This document shows positions 38,051-48,874 of a stretch of DNA of 52,462 nucleotides, one piece after another; the stretch's first letter is position 1; each line of letters begins with the position of its first letter. The DNA comes from Clostridiales bacterium (GTDB taxonomy: Bacteria > Bacillota > Clostridia > Christensenellales > Borkfalkiaceae). The notes beneath the pieces are model-generated. The model saw only the letters and a list, made by a program, of their open reading frames with translations. It had not been told where the DNA came from and searched no databases. The stretch lies in the NCBI GenBank assembly GCA_015055865.1, contig SVHK01000007.1, forward strand, positions 1 to 52,462, read 5' to 3'. The position numbers and the translations under genes are program-made.

Positions 38051-40167
38051 AATTGCTCCTTAATTTTCGTCTTGGATAGATATTTAAATTGCGTTCTTCG
38101 GCGTTCGAAATCTACGTCTACGACGGATATTTTAATTTCTTCGCCAATGGTAAAGCTTTCTTTATTGCCTTTTAATAAAAAGCGTTCGGGGATAAATTCA
38201 AATTCGCCTCGTAAAGTTTCGATTGGGATAAAACCTTCGACGGCGTTGGGTAATTCTGCGAATACGCCGAAGGACGTGACGCCCGAAATGACGGCGTCGT
38301 ACTCTTCGCCGATTTTTTCGCTCATATACATTGTGGTATAAAGGGCGTCGACTTCTCTTTCCGCATCCGCAGCTCTGCGTTCTCTATCTGACGATTGCAG
38401 AGCGATTTGAGATACCTTTTCGCCGTATTGTTCGCAAGCCAATGCGTATTTACCGTTGATAACGTCCTTGATGATACGATGAATGCAAAGGTCGGGGTAG
38501 CGACGAATGGGGGAAGTGAAATGACAATAGCATTTGCTTGCCAATCCGAAATGCCCAACGTTTTCGCTAGAATATTTAGCTTTTTGCATGGAACGGAGCA
38601 TTACTCGGTTTAAAACGGGATAGACGGGTAAATTCTCGGCGGATTTCAAGAGTTTTTGATAGTCGTAAGGATTTACTTCTTTATCTTTAAATCGTGCGTT
38701 TAAACCTAAATTTTGCGCGAATACGCGGAATGCGTTGGCTTTTTCTTCGCTGGGCTTTTCGTGGATACGATAAACGAACGGCGCTTCAATGCTTTGCATA
38801 TATTCCGCAACCGTTTCATTGGCGAGTACCATAAATTCTTCGATGATTTGATGGGAGAACGCCCGTTTTTCGTCGTAGTCGGGAATGGTAATGGTATCGC
38901 CGTCGAATAGTATTTTCGTTTCTTTGACTTCTAAATCTACGCTACCTTTCTTTTCTCTCGCCGTTTGTAGAATTTTTGTCAGTTCGGCAAAGAGATAAAC
39001 CATGTCTTTAATATCGGCGTATTTTTTGCAAAGTTTTTCATCGTTTTCAAGGATTTGAGTGATTTCGTCGTAGGTAGTTTTTCGCTTGGAACGGATAATC
39101 CCTTCGACGATTTCACTTTTGATAACCGAACCCTTTTCGTTGATTGTCATTAGACAGGAAAGGGTAAGCCTATCTTCCCCTTCGTTAAGCGAGCAAATAC
39201 CGTTGGAAAGGGGGCGCGGGAGCATAGGCAATACGCGGTCGGGGAAATAGACGCTCGTACCCCGTTCAAACGCTTCTTTATCGAGCGCGGAACGGTATTC
39301 GACGTAATGCGTAACGTCCGCGATATGCACTCCTAAAAGATAATTTTCGCCTTGCTTTTCTAAAGATACGGCGTCGTCAATGTCGCGCGTGTCCGCACCG
39401 TCGATGGTAATGGTGAGTGAATTCCTAAAATCGCGACGGTTTTGCAAATCTTTTTCCGTGATTTTGCGTTCGCTTTGTGTTCGAGCGGACTTTTCAACGT
39501 TTGCAGGAAATTCTTCTCGTAACGAAAAAGAACGGATAATGGAGAGTTCTTCCGCAAAGAAATCGTCACCGTCGCCGAGCACTTCGATGATTTTACCGCC
39601 CGGCGATTTACCATAAGGATACTCGGTGATTTTTGCGACTGCTTTTACACCGTTTTTAATATTGAAACAGTCGGAAAGGGGGATATAAACGTCGGTAAAA
39701 AAACGTTTATCGTCGGGGATAAGATAACCTGCTCGTCTATCGCGTTGAAATACTCCTACGATTTCTTTGAATCCACGTTCAAGGATATGGACGACTTCGC
39801 CTTCGTCGTCGCTACGGCCTTGAGTTTTTTGGATAAATACTTTATCGCCGTGTAACGCGCCGTGTAACGCGCGGTGGGGAATAAAATAATCGTTGGGTTC
39901 GTTTTCTCTATCGTCCGGAACTAAAAAGCAAAATCCACGTTCGTTACCGCGCAAAACGCCTTTGATTAATCCGAGCTTTTCAGGCGTTCCGTATTCGCCG
40001 TCGCGCGTAACGCAAAGCGACCCGTCCGAGATTAAGGAGTCGAGCAGGGCGAGTAAGCTTTTCTTTTCGCGAAAAGGAATTTTTAAGTTTTTACAAATTC
40101 CGTCAATCGTTTTTCCGTTGAGAGAGCCAGAATGGAATTGTTCTAATAATGATTGTTTTGCGTTCAC
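38047..40167 (-). CDS. rnr: Ribonuclease R
   Basis: RNB domain TIDGADTRDIDDAVSLE, HFTSPIRRYPDLCIHR, C-terminal S1. Confidence 0.96.
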   Translation of the reverse strand: MNAKQSLLEQFHSGSLNGKTIDGICKNLKIPFREKKSLLALLDSLISDGSLCVTRDGEYGTPEKLGLIKGVLRGNERGFCFLVPDDRENEPNDYFIPHRALHGALHGDKVFIQKTQGRSDDEGEVVHILERGFKEIVGVFQRDRRAGYLIPDDKRFFTDVYIPLSDCFNIKNGVKAVAKITEYPYGKSPGGKIIEVLGDGDDFFAEELSIIRSFSLREEFPANVEKSARTQSERKITEKDLQNRRDFRNSLTITIDGADTRDIDDAVSLEKQGENYLLGVHIADVTHYVEYRSALDKEAFERGTSVYFPDRVLPMLPRPLSNGICSLNEGEDRLTLSCLMTINEKGSVIKSEIVEGIIRSKRKTTYDEITQILENDEKLCKKYADIKDMVYLFAELTKILQTAREKKGSVDLEVKETKILFDGDTITIPDYDEKRAFSHQIIEEFMVLANETVAEYMQSIEAPFVYRIHEKPSEEKANAFRVFAQNLGLNARFKDKEVNPYDYQKLLKSAENLPVYPVLNRVMLRSMQKAKYSSENVGHFGLASKCYCHFTSPIRRYPDLCIHRIIKDVINGKYALACEQYGEKVSQIALQSSDRERRAADAEREVDALYTTMYMSEKIGEEYDAVISGVTSFGVFAELPNAVEGFIPIETLRGEFEFIPERFLLKGNKESFTIGEEIKISVVDVDFERRRTQFKYLSKTKIKEQL

Positions 40168-40242
40168 AATAAACTAAACTCCTGAATAATTTTTACCGCA
40201 AAGGAAACGCGCGGTAAAAACAGTATGTCGCAAAATGAGAAT

Positions 40243-40272
40243 AAAAAAGCGGCTTTCGTTACAAAAGCCGCG
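40243..40272 (-). terminator. secG terminator
   Basis: Minus strand GCGGCTTT-tgtaacg-AAAGCCGC-TTTTTTATT. Confidence 0.8.
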
Positions 40273-40289
40273 TGTAAATGACGTTTTGC

Positions 40290-40601
40290 TTAGCTCCAAA
40301 TGGAGGGAAGTTGCAAAATATAAAAGCAAACGGAGAAAACGAGAAGAATGAAAAGACAAACGTACGTCCATTTCTTCATCTTTGCTTCAATCGATTTGCC
40401 TTTGTTCTTGCCGAAGAAAGTTTCGCTTGAACCGCCGAGCGCGTCAATACCAGTAGAGTTACCGGGTTGAAGAAGCACTAAAACGATTGCCGCAACTGCC
40501 GCTACGAACATAAGAATAATCATTACGCGACTAAGCGTGATGTATAAATTATAAGAAGATTCGCCACTAGTAGGCACTAAAAGGTTTACTAAATTCAACA
40601 T
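40290..40601 (-). CDS. secG: Preprotein translocase subunit SecG
   Basis: VLLQPGNSTGIDALGGSSETFFGKNKGKSIEAKMKKWT; located upstream of rnr-smpB as in other Firmicutes. Confidence 0.92.
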   Translation of the reverse strand: MLNLVNLLVPTSGESSYNLYITLSRVMIILMFVAAVAAIVLVLLQPGNSTGIDALGGSSETFFGKNKGKSIEAKMKKWTYVCLFILLVFSVCFYILQLPSIWS

Positions 40602-40723
40602 TTTTCTCGTTTCCTTTATTTTTTGGACTAATTGCCCGTTTCTAATACTCAAAGATTATACCATACAATAAAAAATATCGCAAGTATTTTTAAGCGATTT
40701 TATTAAATTTTTTCAAGCAAAAG

Positions 40724-40753
40724 AAAAAAGTCGGCTATTTTAACCGACTTTTA
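40724..40753 (-). terminator. gpmI terminator
   Basis: Minus strand AAAAGTCGG-ttaaaatag-CCGACTTTTTT. Confidence 0.8.
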
Positions 40754-40762
40754 TAATAATTT

Positions 40763-42334
40763 TTATTTAATTAAGCTCTTACCCGTCATTTCCTTGGGTT
40801 GTTCAAGTTTCATCATATCAAGGAGCGTGGGGGCAAGGTCGGCAAGTACGCCGTCGTCACGCAAAGTAACGTTCTTGTATTCTTCGGAAACTAAAATAAC
40901 GGGTACGGGGTTGGTCGTGTGTTGTGTGAAAGGTCCGTTATTATCGTCTGCAAGCATTTGGTCTGCGTTGCCGTGGTCTGCGGTTACGAGCGCGCTACCA
41001 CCCATGGCAAGGATTTTATCCGTTACTTTCTTAACGCATTCGTCGACTGCGTGGACCGCTTGAACCGCTGCGTCCATAATACCCGTATGACCGACCATGT
41101 CGCAGTTTGCGTAGTTCAAGATTACGACGTCGTATTCGCCTTTATCGAGTTCTTCAAGTACTTTTTCCGTTACGGGGTAAGCGCTCATTTCAGGTTGTAA
41201 ATCGTAGGTCGCAACTTTAGGGGAAGGAATAACGATACGCGTTTCGCCGTCCACGGGCGGTTCTAATTTTGCGTTAAAGAAGAACGTAACGTGCGCGTAT
41301 TTTTCTGTTTCCGCAATGTGGAGTTGTTTTTTATTAAGCGTAGCTAAATATTGCGGTAACGTGTTCGTGATTTCATCGGGCGGGAAAGCGACTCCTACGT
41401 TTTCAAAGGAAGAATCGTATACTGCAAAACCGACGTAAGTGGGGGAAAGGAAACCCGTTTTTCTTTCAAAACCGAGCGTCGCTCCCGTCTTTTTGTCGAC
41501 GAACGGGAAAACTTCTTGCGAGAACATTCTTGAGATTTGTCTTGCTCTATCGGGACGGAAGTTGAAACAAATAATTGAATCGTTCTTTTCAATGAGCGCA
41601 ACCGGTTTGCCGTTTTCAGTAAGGTTGGTCGGAAGTAAAAATTCGTCGGTTACGCCTTGTTCGTAGGACGCTTTCGCCATATCTTCCGCACTGCCTTCAA
41701 ACTGTTCGCCTTCGCCCAAGGTAAGCATATTGTACGCCTTTTCTTCTCTATCCCAGTTGTTGTCGCGGTCCATTGCGTAATACCTGCCTGAAACGGATGC
41801 GATTTTACCGAAGTTGAGTTCGTTTAACTTGTTTTGCAATTCTTTCAAGAAATCCGCCCCAGAAGTGGGAGCGACGTCGCGCCCGTCGGTAAACGCGTGA
41901 ATATATACGTTGTCAAGTCCTTCCGCTTTCGCCATTTCAACGAGCGCGTAAAGGTGTTCGGTGTGACTGTGTACGCCACCCGTGGAAACAAGCCCGAAAA
42001 GGTGGAGTTTCGTGCCTTTTTGCTTTGCTTGGCGCATAGCGAAAAGGAGCTGTTCGTTCTTGAAAAATTCTCCGTTTCGAATATCTTTGGTGATTTTGGT
42101 TAAATCTTGGTAAACGATACGACCTGCGCCGATGTTCAAGTGTCCGACTTCGCTATTGCCCATTTGACCGTCGGGAAGTCCGACTGCCATACCGCTTGCG
42201 CCAAGTTGGGTGCTGGGGTATTTTTGCATGAGCTCGTTGACGTATTTACTACCGTCTTTTACGATTGCGTTTCCCGTTTTGCTAGGGTTAATACCGTAAC
42301 CGTCCATAATAATAATTGCGTAAGGTTTTTTCAT
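40763..42334 (-). CDS. gpmI: 2,3-bisphosphoglycerate-independent phosphoglycerate mutase
   Basis: IIMDGYGINPSKTGNAI, GNSEVGHLNIGAGRIVYQDLT, TADHGNADQM. Confidence 0.97.
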   Translation of the reverse strand: MKKPYAIIIMDGYGINPSKTGNAIVKDGSKYVNELMQKYPSTQLGASGMAVGLPDGQMGNSEVGHLNIGAGRIVYQDLTKITKDIRNGEFFKNEQLLFAMRQAKQKGTKLHLFGLVSTGGVHSHTEHLYALVEMAKAEGLDNVYIHAFTDGRDVAPTSGADFLKELQNKLNELNFGKIASVSGRYYAMDRDNNWDREEKAYNMLTLGEGEQFEGSAEDMAKASYEQGVTDEFLLPTNLTENGKPVALIEKNDSIICFNFRPDRARQISRMFSQEVFPFVDKKTGATLGFERKTGFLSPTYVGFAVYDSSFENVGVAFPPDEITNTLPQYLATLNKKQLHIAETEKYAHVTFFFNAKLEPPVDGETRIVIPSPKVATYDLQPEMSAYPVTEKVLEELDKGEYDVVILNYANCDMVGHTGIMDAAVQAVHAVDECVKKVTDKILAMGGSALVTADHGNADQMLADDNNGPFTQHTTNPVPVILVSEEYKNVTLRDDGVLADLAPTLLDMMKLEQPKEMTGKSLIK

Positions 42335-42416
42335 TTCTAAATTTCCTTTTTTGTATTAGAAGTGGGGCAGGGGCGCGTTTTACGCGTACCTGCCCCCTTG
42401 TTATGTCGTTTATACA

Positions 42417-42458
42417 ATAAAGTTTTTCTATTTTTAAGGGAAGATAGAAAAACTTTAT
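42417..42458. repeat. Perfect 15-bp inverted repeat
   Basis: ATAAAGTTTTTCTAT (42417-42431) / ATAGAAAAACTTTAT (42444-42458). Confidence 0.85.
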
Positions 42459-42751
42459 GTAACGGAACGCGTTACAAAAAGCTTTTTAATCCATTTGAAT
42501 TCGGTGTCAGTTTGCGTTTTGTTTCCGAACGTGAAAGATAGAAAAACTCGATGCAACGGAACGCGTTACAAAAAGCTTTTTAATCCATTTAAATTCGGTG
42601 TCAGTTTGCGTTTTGTTTCCGAACGTGAAAGATAGAAAAACTCGATGCAACGGAACGCGTTACAAAAAGCTTTTTAATCCATTTAAATTCGGTGTCAGTT
42701 TGCGTTTTGTTCCCGAACGTGAAAGATAGAAAAACTCGATGCAACGGAACG
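42443..42751. repeat. Tandem array of 94-bp direct repeats (3 full copies + partial 4th) between tpiA and gpmI
   Basis: GATAGAAAAACT...units begin at 42443, 42537, 42631, 42725, exactly 94 bp apart, near identical. Confidence 0.95.
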
Positions 42752-42755
42752 TTGC

Positions 42756-43502
42756 TTATTTGTCGAAGTTTACGATAGCCGCGAAATCGGGCGCTTTCAA
42801 AGACGCGCCACCGATAAGACCGCCGTCGATTTCTTCTTTCGCCATAAGTTCTTTGCAGTTGCCTGCGTTCATGCTACCGCCGTATTGAATGCGGATTTTT
42901 TCAGCGCATTTCGGGCAGAACATTTCGCCAATCGTCTTACGGATAAACGCAATCGTTTCGTTTGCTTGGTCGGCGGTTGCGGTTTTACCCGTACCGATTG
43001 CCCAAACGGGTTCGTAAGCGATAACGACGTCGGTAATGGTTTCGATGTCTTTCAAACCTTCGTGGATTTGTTGCGCTAAGACTTCTTCCGTCTTACCCGT
43101 TTCTCTTTCTTCTAAGGATTCACCGATGCAAACGATGGGGGTAAGTCCTGCTTTAAGCGCGGTAAGCGTTCTCTTGTTTACCGTTTCGTCCGTTTCGCCG
43201 AAATATTGACGGCGTTCGCTGTGGCCGATGATAACGTATTTAACGCCGTATTCAAGAAGCATAGCCGCCGAAATTTCGCCTGTGTACGCACCTTTTTCAG
43301 CGAAGTGTACGTTTTCTGCGCCGAGCCCGATATTCGTGCCTTTAAGAGCTTCGCTAACTGCGGGAATATCAATAGCGGGTACGCAAACGACTACGTCGCA
43401 GTTTGCGTCTTTAACAAGGGGAGCGATTGCGTTTACAAGCGCTACGCCTTCTTTTGCGGTGTTGTTCATTTTCCAGTTGCCTGCAATAATGGGTCTTCTC
43501 AT
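42756..43502 (-). CDS. tpiA: Triosephosphate isomerase
   Basis: RRPIIAGNWKMN, VIGHSERRQYFGE, AYEPVWAIGTG. Confidence 0.98.
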   Translation of the reverse strand: MRRPIIAGNWKMNNTAKEGVALVNAIAPLVKDANCDVVVCVPAIDIPAVSEALKGTNIGLGAENVHFAEKGAYTGEISAAMLLEYGVKYVIIGHSERRQYFGETDETVNKRTLTALKAGLTPIVCIGESLEERETGKTEEVLAQQIHEGLKDIETITDVVIAYEPVWAIGTGKTATADQANETIAFIRKTIGEMFCPKCAEKIRIQYGGSMNAGNCKELMAKEEIDGGLIGGASLKAPDFAAIVNFDK

Positions 43503-43570
43503 AATTAATTTCCTTTTTGTATTTATTTTAATATTACAAGGGCGATTTTAACCGCCCTTGTTTTTTAGTT

Positions 43571-44887
43571 TTATTTGTCGTTAAGACAAGCGATACCGGG
43601 AAGAACTTTACCTTCGAAAAGTTCAAGGGATGCGCCGCCACCCGTAGAAATGTGGCTCATCTTGTCTGCGTAGCCAAGCACTTGTACTGCCGCCGCGCTA
43701 TCGCCCCCACCGATAATCGTGGTTGCTTTGCCGTAAACGCTTGCAAGGGATGCGGCAACTGCTTTCGTGCCTTCCGCAAGGATGGGATTTTCGAATACGC
43801 CCATAGGGCCGTTCCAAATAACGGATTTTGCATTTGCAACGACTTCTGCGAACATTTTCTTGCTTTCAGGACCGATGTCCAGCCCCATCATATCCGCAGG
43901 GATAGCGTTAGTGGAAACAACCGTCGTTTCGATAGGTGCGTCGATGGGGTTGGGGAATTCTTTTGCTGCAACCGTATCAACGGGAAGAAGAAGTTGCTTG
44001 CCGAGCGCTTTTGCTTTCGCTATCATTTCTTTGCAATAATCAATCTTTTCATCGTCAACGAGCGAGTTACCGATTTCTCCGCCTTGCGCTTTGATAAAGG
44101 TGTAAGCCATACCGCCACCGATAACGAGCGTATCGCACTTTTCAAGCAAGTTAGTGATAACGTTGAGCTTGTCCGCAACCTTTGCGCCACCGAGAATAGC
44201 AACGAAAGGACGTTCGGGATTTTCAAGCGTATCAGCCATAACGGAAAGTTCTTTTTCAATCAAGAAACCGCAAGCAGCCGTCTTAACAAGACCCGCTTCA
44301 ACGATGCCTGCCGTCGAGGAGTGGGAACGGTGAGCCGTACCGAACGCGTCGTTTACGTAAACGTCTGCGTAGCTAGCAAGCGCGTTCATAAACTCTTCCG
44401 TCTTCTTTTCTTCGCCTTTGTGGAAACGCAAGTTTTCCAAAAGTACGCATTCGCCTTCTTTGCAAGCCGAAACTTTTGCTTTCGCGTCTTCGCCGATAAC
44501 GTCGGTTGCGAACGTTACTTTGCCGTCCAAAAGTTCGTTTAAACGAGTGGCAACGGGTGCAAGAGAAAGCTTGGTAGCGTCTTTAGCTGCTTTTGCGAGA
44601 AATTCTTCAGTTGCAGTAGCTTGTTCGCTTTCGGGGAGAGCCGAAACCTTTGCTTTTTCTTTTTTATTGAGTTCAATTTTGGAATCGAATACGTTGTGGG
44701 GTTTGCCCATGTGCGAGCAAAGAATAACTTTAGCGCCTTGTTCCATCAAATATTTGATGGTGGGGAGAGCGCCGATAATACGGTTTTCGTCGGTAATAAC
44801 ACCGTCTTTCATAGGTACGTTGAAATCACATCTTACAAGTACTTTTTTGCCTTTAACGCAAATGTCTTTTACGGTTTTCTTGTTCAT
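43571..44887 (-). CDS. pgk: Phosphoglycerate kinase
   Basis: [22 protein letters not shown]-like [21 protein letters not shown]; ~40-residue insertion after HMGKP. Confidence 0.97.
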   Translation of the reverse strand: MNKKTVKDICVKGKKVLVRCDFNVPMKDGVITDENRIIGALPTIKYLMEQGAKVILCSHMGKPHNVFDSKIELNKKEKAKVSALPESEQATATEEFLAKAAKDATKLSLAPVATRLNELLDGKVTFATDVIGEDAKAKVSACKEGECVLLENLRFHKGEEKKTEEFMNALASYADVYVNDAFGTAHRSHSSTAGIVEAGLVKTAACGFLIEKELSVMADTLENPERPFVAILGGAKVADKLNVITNLLEKCDTLVIGGGMAYTFIKAQGGEIGNSLVDDEKIDYCKEMIAKAKALGKQLLLPVDTVAAKEFPNPIDAPIETTVVSTNAIPADMMGLDIGPESKKMFAEVVANAKSVIWNGPMGVFENPILAEGTKAVAASLASVYGKATTIIGGGDSAAAVQVLGYADKMSHISTGGGASLELFEGKVLPGIACLNDK

Positions 44888-44927
44888 AGATAAGAAATCT
44901 CCTTAATATTATTTTTCCATACTATAT

Positions 44928-44965
44928 TATTGTAACGCATTTTTAAAAATTTGTCAACACTTTGG
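44928..44965 (-). promoter_or_regulatory. pgk promoter
   Basis: Minus strand TTGACA - 17 nt - TACAAT upstream of pgk (limits approximate). Confidence 0.7.
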
Positions 44966-45078
44966 AAAAAATATCTAAAAATATTTCCTAAAACTTTCTT
45001 GAAAATTCTTTGCTCCAACCTTGACGAAAGGGTGAAAAATATGTTATAATAATACAAATACACTTAAGAAGGTGGCGT

Positions 45079-45909
45079 ATGAGTAGAGCTGACGAGATTT
45101 TTGCGCAAAATATGACGGATATTATGGAAAACGGGTTTTGGGATACAGAACTTGAAGTTCGCCCGAAGTGGGAGGACGGAGTTCCTGCCCACACCGTTAA
45201 AAAGTTTGGGATAGTAAACAGATATAATTTACAAGAAGAGTTTCCCATTTTGACGATTCGTCGTACTGCGTTCAAGTCCTGCGTGGACGAGCTTTTGTGG
45301 ATTTGGCAAAAAAAGAGCAATAATATTCACGATTTAAATTCGCATATTTGGGATAGTTGGGCGGACGAAACGGGTTCGATTGGTAAGGCTTACGGTTATC
45401 AACTCAGTGTAAAACATAAGTACAAGGAAGGGGAGTTTGACCAAGTCGATAGAGTGTTGTACGATTTGAAACACAACCCTGCGTCCCGTCGAATTATGAC
45501 GAATATTTACAACTTCCAAGACTTGAACGAGATGAACTTGTATCCTTGCGCGTACTCGATGACGTTTAACGTTACGGGGGATACTTTGAACGGTATTTTA
45601 AACCAACGCTCCAACGATATGTTGACGGCGAATAATTGGAACGTTACGCAATACGCCGTGCTTTTGATTATGCTTGCGCAAGTTTCCGGCTTGAAAGCGG
45701 GCGAACTCGTGCACGTGATTGCCGACGCGCATATTTACGATAGGCATATTCCGCTCGTGAAAGAGGTTTTGGCGAAACCTAGACATAAAGCGCCTAAATT
45801 AATCGTTGACTCCAACGTTAAGAATTTCTATGATTTCACGGTCGACAGTTTTAAACTCGTTGATTACGAGTACGAGAAATTGGAAAGCAAGATACCGGTG
45901 GCGATATGA
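45079..45909 (+). CDS. thyA: Thymidylate synthase
   Basis: PCAYSMTFNV, QRSNDMLTANNWNVTQYAVL, HVIADAHIYDRH. Confidence 0.96.
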   Translation: MSRADEIFAQNMTDIMENGFWDTELEVRPKWEDGVPAHTVKKFGIVNRYNLQEEFPILTIRRTAFKSCVDELLWIWQKKSNNIHDLNSHIWDSWADETGSIGKAYGYQLSVKHKYKEGEFDQVDRVLYDLKHNPASRRIMTNIYNFQDLNEMNLYPCAYSMTFNVTGDTLNGILNQRSNDMLTANNWNVTQYAVLLIMLAQVSGLKAGELVHVIADAHIYDRHIPLVKEVLAKPRHKAPKLIVDSNVKNFYDFTVDSFKLVDYEYEKLESKIPVAI

Positions 45910-46406
45910 TTAGAGCGATTGTACACGCTGACAAACAATGGGGTATAGGAAAAAACAACGATATGATGTTTTCCTTGCCTAAGGATATGAAATTTTTTAG
46001 AGAAACTACGCTTGGTAACGTCGTCGTAATGGGTGGCAATACTTTGCGTTCTTTTCCCAATGAAAAGCCGTTAAAAAACAGAGAGAATATCGTCTTGTCA
46101 AGGGGGCAGGTACGCGATGACTGTATTATCGTTCCCGACTTTGATTCGTTGAAAAAAGCGATGAAAGAACGTGAAGATAAAGAGATTTACGTGATTGGCG
46201 GTGGGGTTATTTATAAAGAATTGTTACCTTATTGTCAAGAAGTTCTGGTGACGAAAGTCGAAGCGATAGGCGGCGCAGAAGTATTTTTTCCGAATTTAGA
46301 TGAGAATACGGATTTTGAGCTTGTTTACGAAAGTGAACCGCTTGATGATAATGGGCTTACTATTCGTTTTACCACTTATAAAAATCTTAACCCTAAAAAA
46401 CTTTAA
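45906..46406 (+). CDS. folA: Dihydrofolate reductase
   Basis: MIRAIVHADKQWGIGKNNDMMFSLPKDMKFFRETT, VIGGGVIYKELL. Confidence 0.95.
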   Translation: MIRAIVHADKQWGIGKNNDMMFSLPKDMKFFRETTLGNVVVMGGNTLRSFPNEKPLKNRENIVLSRGQVRDDCIIVPDFDSLKKAMKEREDKEIYVIGGGVIYKELLPYCQEVLVTKVEAIGGAEVFFPNLDENTDFELVYESEPLDDNGLTIRFTTYKNLNPKKL

Positions 46407-46414
46407 AATAACAC

Positions 46415-46456
46415 CGTTTCCCGTTTGGATTATCGTTCAAAACGGGAAATTTTATA
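46415..46456 (+). terminator. folA terminator
   Basis: TTTCCCGTTT...AAAACGGGAAA-TTTTATAATTTTT. Confidence 0.7.
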
Positions 46457-46560
46457 ATTTTTATGAAAAAATAATAAAAAAGGCTTTAAAATTCTTGTCA
46501 ATTCGTTAAAAAAGTATTAAAATAATAGGGTTGAAAAGTTTACTTAAGGAGTTAAAATAA

Positions 46561-48387
46561 GTGATTAGAGAAGATTTGAGAAACGTTGCTATTATCGCGC
46601 ACGTTGACCACGGTAAGACTACGCTCGTTAATGAAATGTTGGCGCAAGGCGGTGTGTTCCGTGAAAACCAACAGGTCCAAGATAGAGTTATGGACTCGGG
46701 CGATTTGGAAAAGGAGCGCGGAATTACCATTCTTGCGAAAAATACGTCGGCGCATTATAAGGGCGTAAAAATTAATATTATCGACACGCCGGGACACGCC
46801 GATTTCTCGGGCGAAGTGGAACGCGTGCTTAAAATGGTGGACGGGGCGTTGATTTTGGTTGACGCGGCGGAAGGTCCTTTACCTCAAACCCGTTTCGTTA
46901 TGCAAAAGGCGTTACAGCTTGGCTTGAAGTTGATTATCGTTATTAATAAAGTGGATAGACCGGACGCGAGAATTGACGAAGTCGTGGAAGAAATGCAACT
47001 TTTAATGATGGATTTAGACGCGACGGACGAGCAACTCGAAAGTCCTATCGTCTATTGTTGCGGTCGCCAAGGTACGTCTTCTCTTTCGCCTGATAAACAG
47101 GGCGAAAACCTGAACGCGTTATTCGATACGATTCTTGAAACCATTCCACCTATTGAAGTGGATACGGAAGGTGCGGGACAGTTGCTCGTTTCCTGTATCG
47201 ACTATAACGAGTTTGTTGGTAGAATTGGTGTTGGTAGAATCGAGCGCGGGGTAATTCGTGCGAACGAACCCGTGTCCGTTTGTAATTTTAACGATAAAAA
47301 GGTGCGGACGAATTGCCGTATCGTGAATTTGTATCAAATCGAGGGGTTGGAAAGAACGCTTGTTCCGACGGCAAAAGCTGGTGATATCGTCGTGTTCTCG
47401 GGGATTGACGGACTTAACATCGGCGATACCGTGTGCGAGCCGAACGCGGTTGAACCCGTAGAATTCGTTAAAATCGACGAACCGACCGTAGAAATGACTT
47501 TTTCCGTCAACGATAGCCCGTTTGCAGGGAAAGAAGGTAAATTCGTTACGTCAAGACAACTTCGCGATAGATTGTATAAAGAACTTCTTCGCGACGTTTC
47601 TTTGCGCGTTTCCGATACCGAATATACGGACAGTTTCCGCGTTTGTGGTCGTGGGGAAATGCACCTTTCCATTTTGATTGAAACGATGCGTAGAGAAGGG
47701 TACGAATTCCAAGTATCTACCCCGAGGGTATTGTATAAGGAGATTGACGGCGTATTGCACGAACCTATTGAACGTTTCGTTGCAGACGTACCTGAAGATA
47801 TGACCGGTCCCGTGTTCTCTGCGATGGGTAATAGAAAGGGTACGCTCGTGCACATGAGCGCGGTAGGGAATCGTATGCGTCTTGAGTTTACAGTGCCGTC
47901 ACGTGGGCTTTTTGGGTATAAGAGCGCGTTCTTGACGGATACTAAGGGGCAAGGTATTATGAATACCATTTTCTTTGAGTACGAGCCGTATAAAGGGGAT
48001 ATGCAAAAGCGTAATACGGGTTCTCTCGTTGCGTTTGAAACGGGTGAAGCCGTTACTTACGGGCTTTTCAACGCGCAAGGTCGCGGACAACTTTTTGTAA
48101 CGCCCGGTACACCCGTGTACGAAGGTATGGTCGTCGGCGTAACCAACTTGTCCGACGATATTAACGTCAACGTTTGTAAAACAAAGCACCTTACGAATAC
48201 CCGTTCTTCAGGTAGCGACGACGCGCTTACGCTCGTGCCCGTAAGTAAAATGAGTTTGGAAGAATGTCTTGAGTTTATCAACGACGATGAACTCTTGGAA
48301 GTAACGCCTAAAACGCTCCGCATAAGAAAGCGTATTTTGGATAGCGAACTTCGCGCGAAGGCAAGATTTCGCGATAAGAATAAGTAA
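46561..48387 (+). CDS. typA: Ribosome-dependent GTPase TypA/BipA
   Basis: [42 protein letters not shown] start. Confidence 0.97.
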   Translation: MIREDLRNVAIIAHVDHGKTTLVNEMLAQGGVFRENQQVQDRVMDSGDLEKERGITILAKNTSAHYKGVKINIIDTPGHADFSGEVERVLKMVDGALILVDAAEGPLPQTRFVMQKALQLGLKLIIVINKVDRPDARIDEVVEEMQLLMMDLDATDEQLESPIVYCCGRQGTSSLSPDKQGENLNALFDTILETIPPIEVDTEGAGQLLVSCIDYNEFVGRIGVGRIERGVIRANEPVSVCNFNDKKVRTNCRIVNLYQIEGLERTLVPTAKAGDIVVFSGIDGLNIGDTVCEPNAVEPVEFVKIDEPTVEMTFSVNDSPFAGKEGKFVTSRQLRDRLYKELLRDVSLRVSDTEYTDSFRVCGRGEMHLSILIETMRREGYEFQVSTPRVLYKEIDGVLHEPIERFVADVPEDMTGPVFSAMGNRKGTLVHMSAVGNRMRLEFTVPSRGLFGYKSAFLTDTKGQGIMNTIFFEYEPYKGDMQKRNTGSLVAFETGEAVTYGLFNAQGRGQLFVTPGTPVYEGMVVGVTNLSDDINVNVCKTKHLTNTRSSGSDDALTLVPVSKMSLEECLEFINDDELLEVTPKTLRIRKRILDSELRAKARFRDKNK

Positions 48388-48409
48388 TCTTAAAAAATAA
48401 GCAGAACTA

Positions 48410-48436
48410 AAAAGGCGAGTAAATCTCGCCTTTTTA
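48410..48436 (+). terminator. typA terminator
   Basis: AAAAGGCGAG-taaat-CTCGCCTTTTT. Confidence 0.85.
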
Positions 48437-48598
48437 TTCACGCGCGCACGCGTATATATATAATAATGTAATAAAGTAATCAAATTTAAAAATTATTATC
48501 GTTCGTGGTATAAAACGTTGATGTAAAGGGAATAAAAGGTTTGTGAAAACAGAGCGAAAAAAATTTTTTAAAAAAATAAAAAAAGTTTGTTCAAACGC

Positions 48599-48627
48599 TT
48601 GACTTTGCTTTACGAATTTGATATTAT
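48599..48627 (+). promoter_or_regulatory. Promoter of the S10 ribosomal protein operon
   Basis: TTGACT - 17 nt - TATTAT. Confidence 0.75.
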
Positions 48628-48633
48628 AGATAA

Positions 48634-48874
48634 GCTGTGTAAATATGCGTTGTATAGGGTTGATGCGGGAAGTTACTGCAAATCCAAGACAAAAGCCGTC
48701 TTGGCAGATAATTTCCGTTGACAAAAGTGGGACTAGATTCCTGCGACTAACCGAGGCTTTGCGATGAACGCTCGCTGCCAAAGAGTGTTTTTATTTTGCA
48801 AAGAACTCGATACACACGGATGTGTTGATACGGCAAAACAAAAGTTAGTATAAACAGTAAAAGGAGTAACAAAA
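48634..48874 (+). promoter_or_regulatory. Structured 5' leader of the S10 operon
   Basis: ~240 nt untranslated leader; extended hairpin ggaagttactg-caaat-CCAAGAC-aaaagcc-GTCTTGG-cagataatttcc and ACACA-cgga-TGTGT. Confidence 0.55.

Noticed and set aside
42443-42751. CRISPR array
   Set aside because: The repeats are 94 bp and directly adjacent with no unique spacers; no cas genes in the window.
43652-44542. 296-aa plus-strand ORF opposite pgk
   Set aside because: Fully antisense to a well-supported pgk; composition typical of shadow ORFs.
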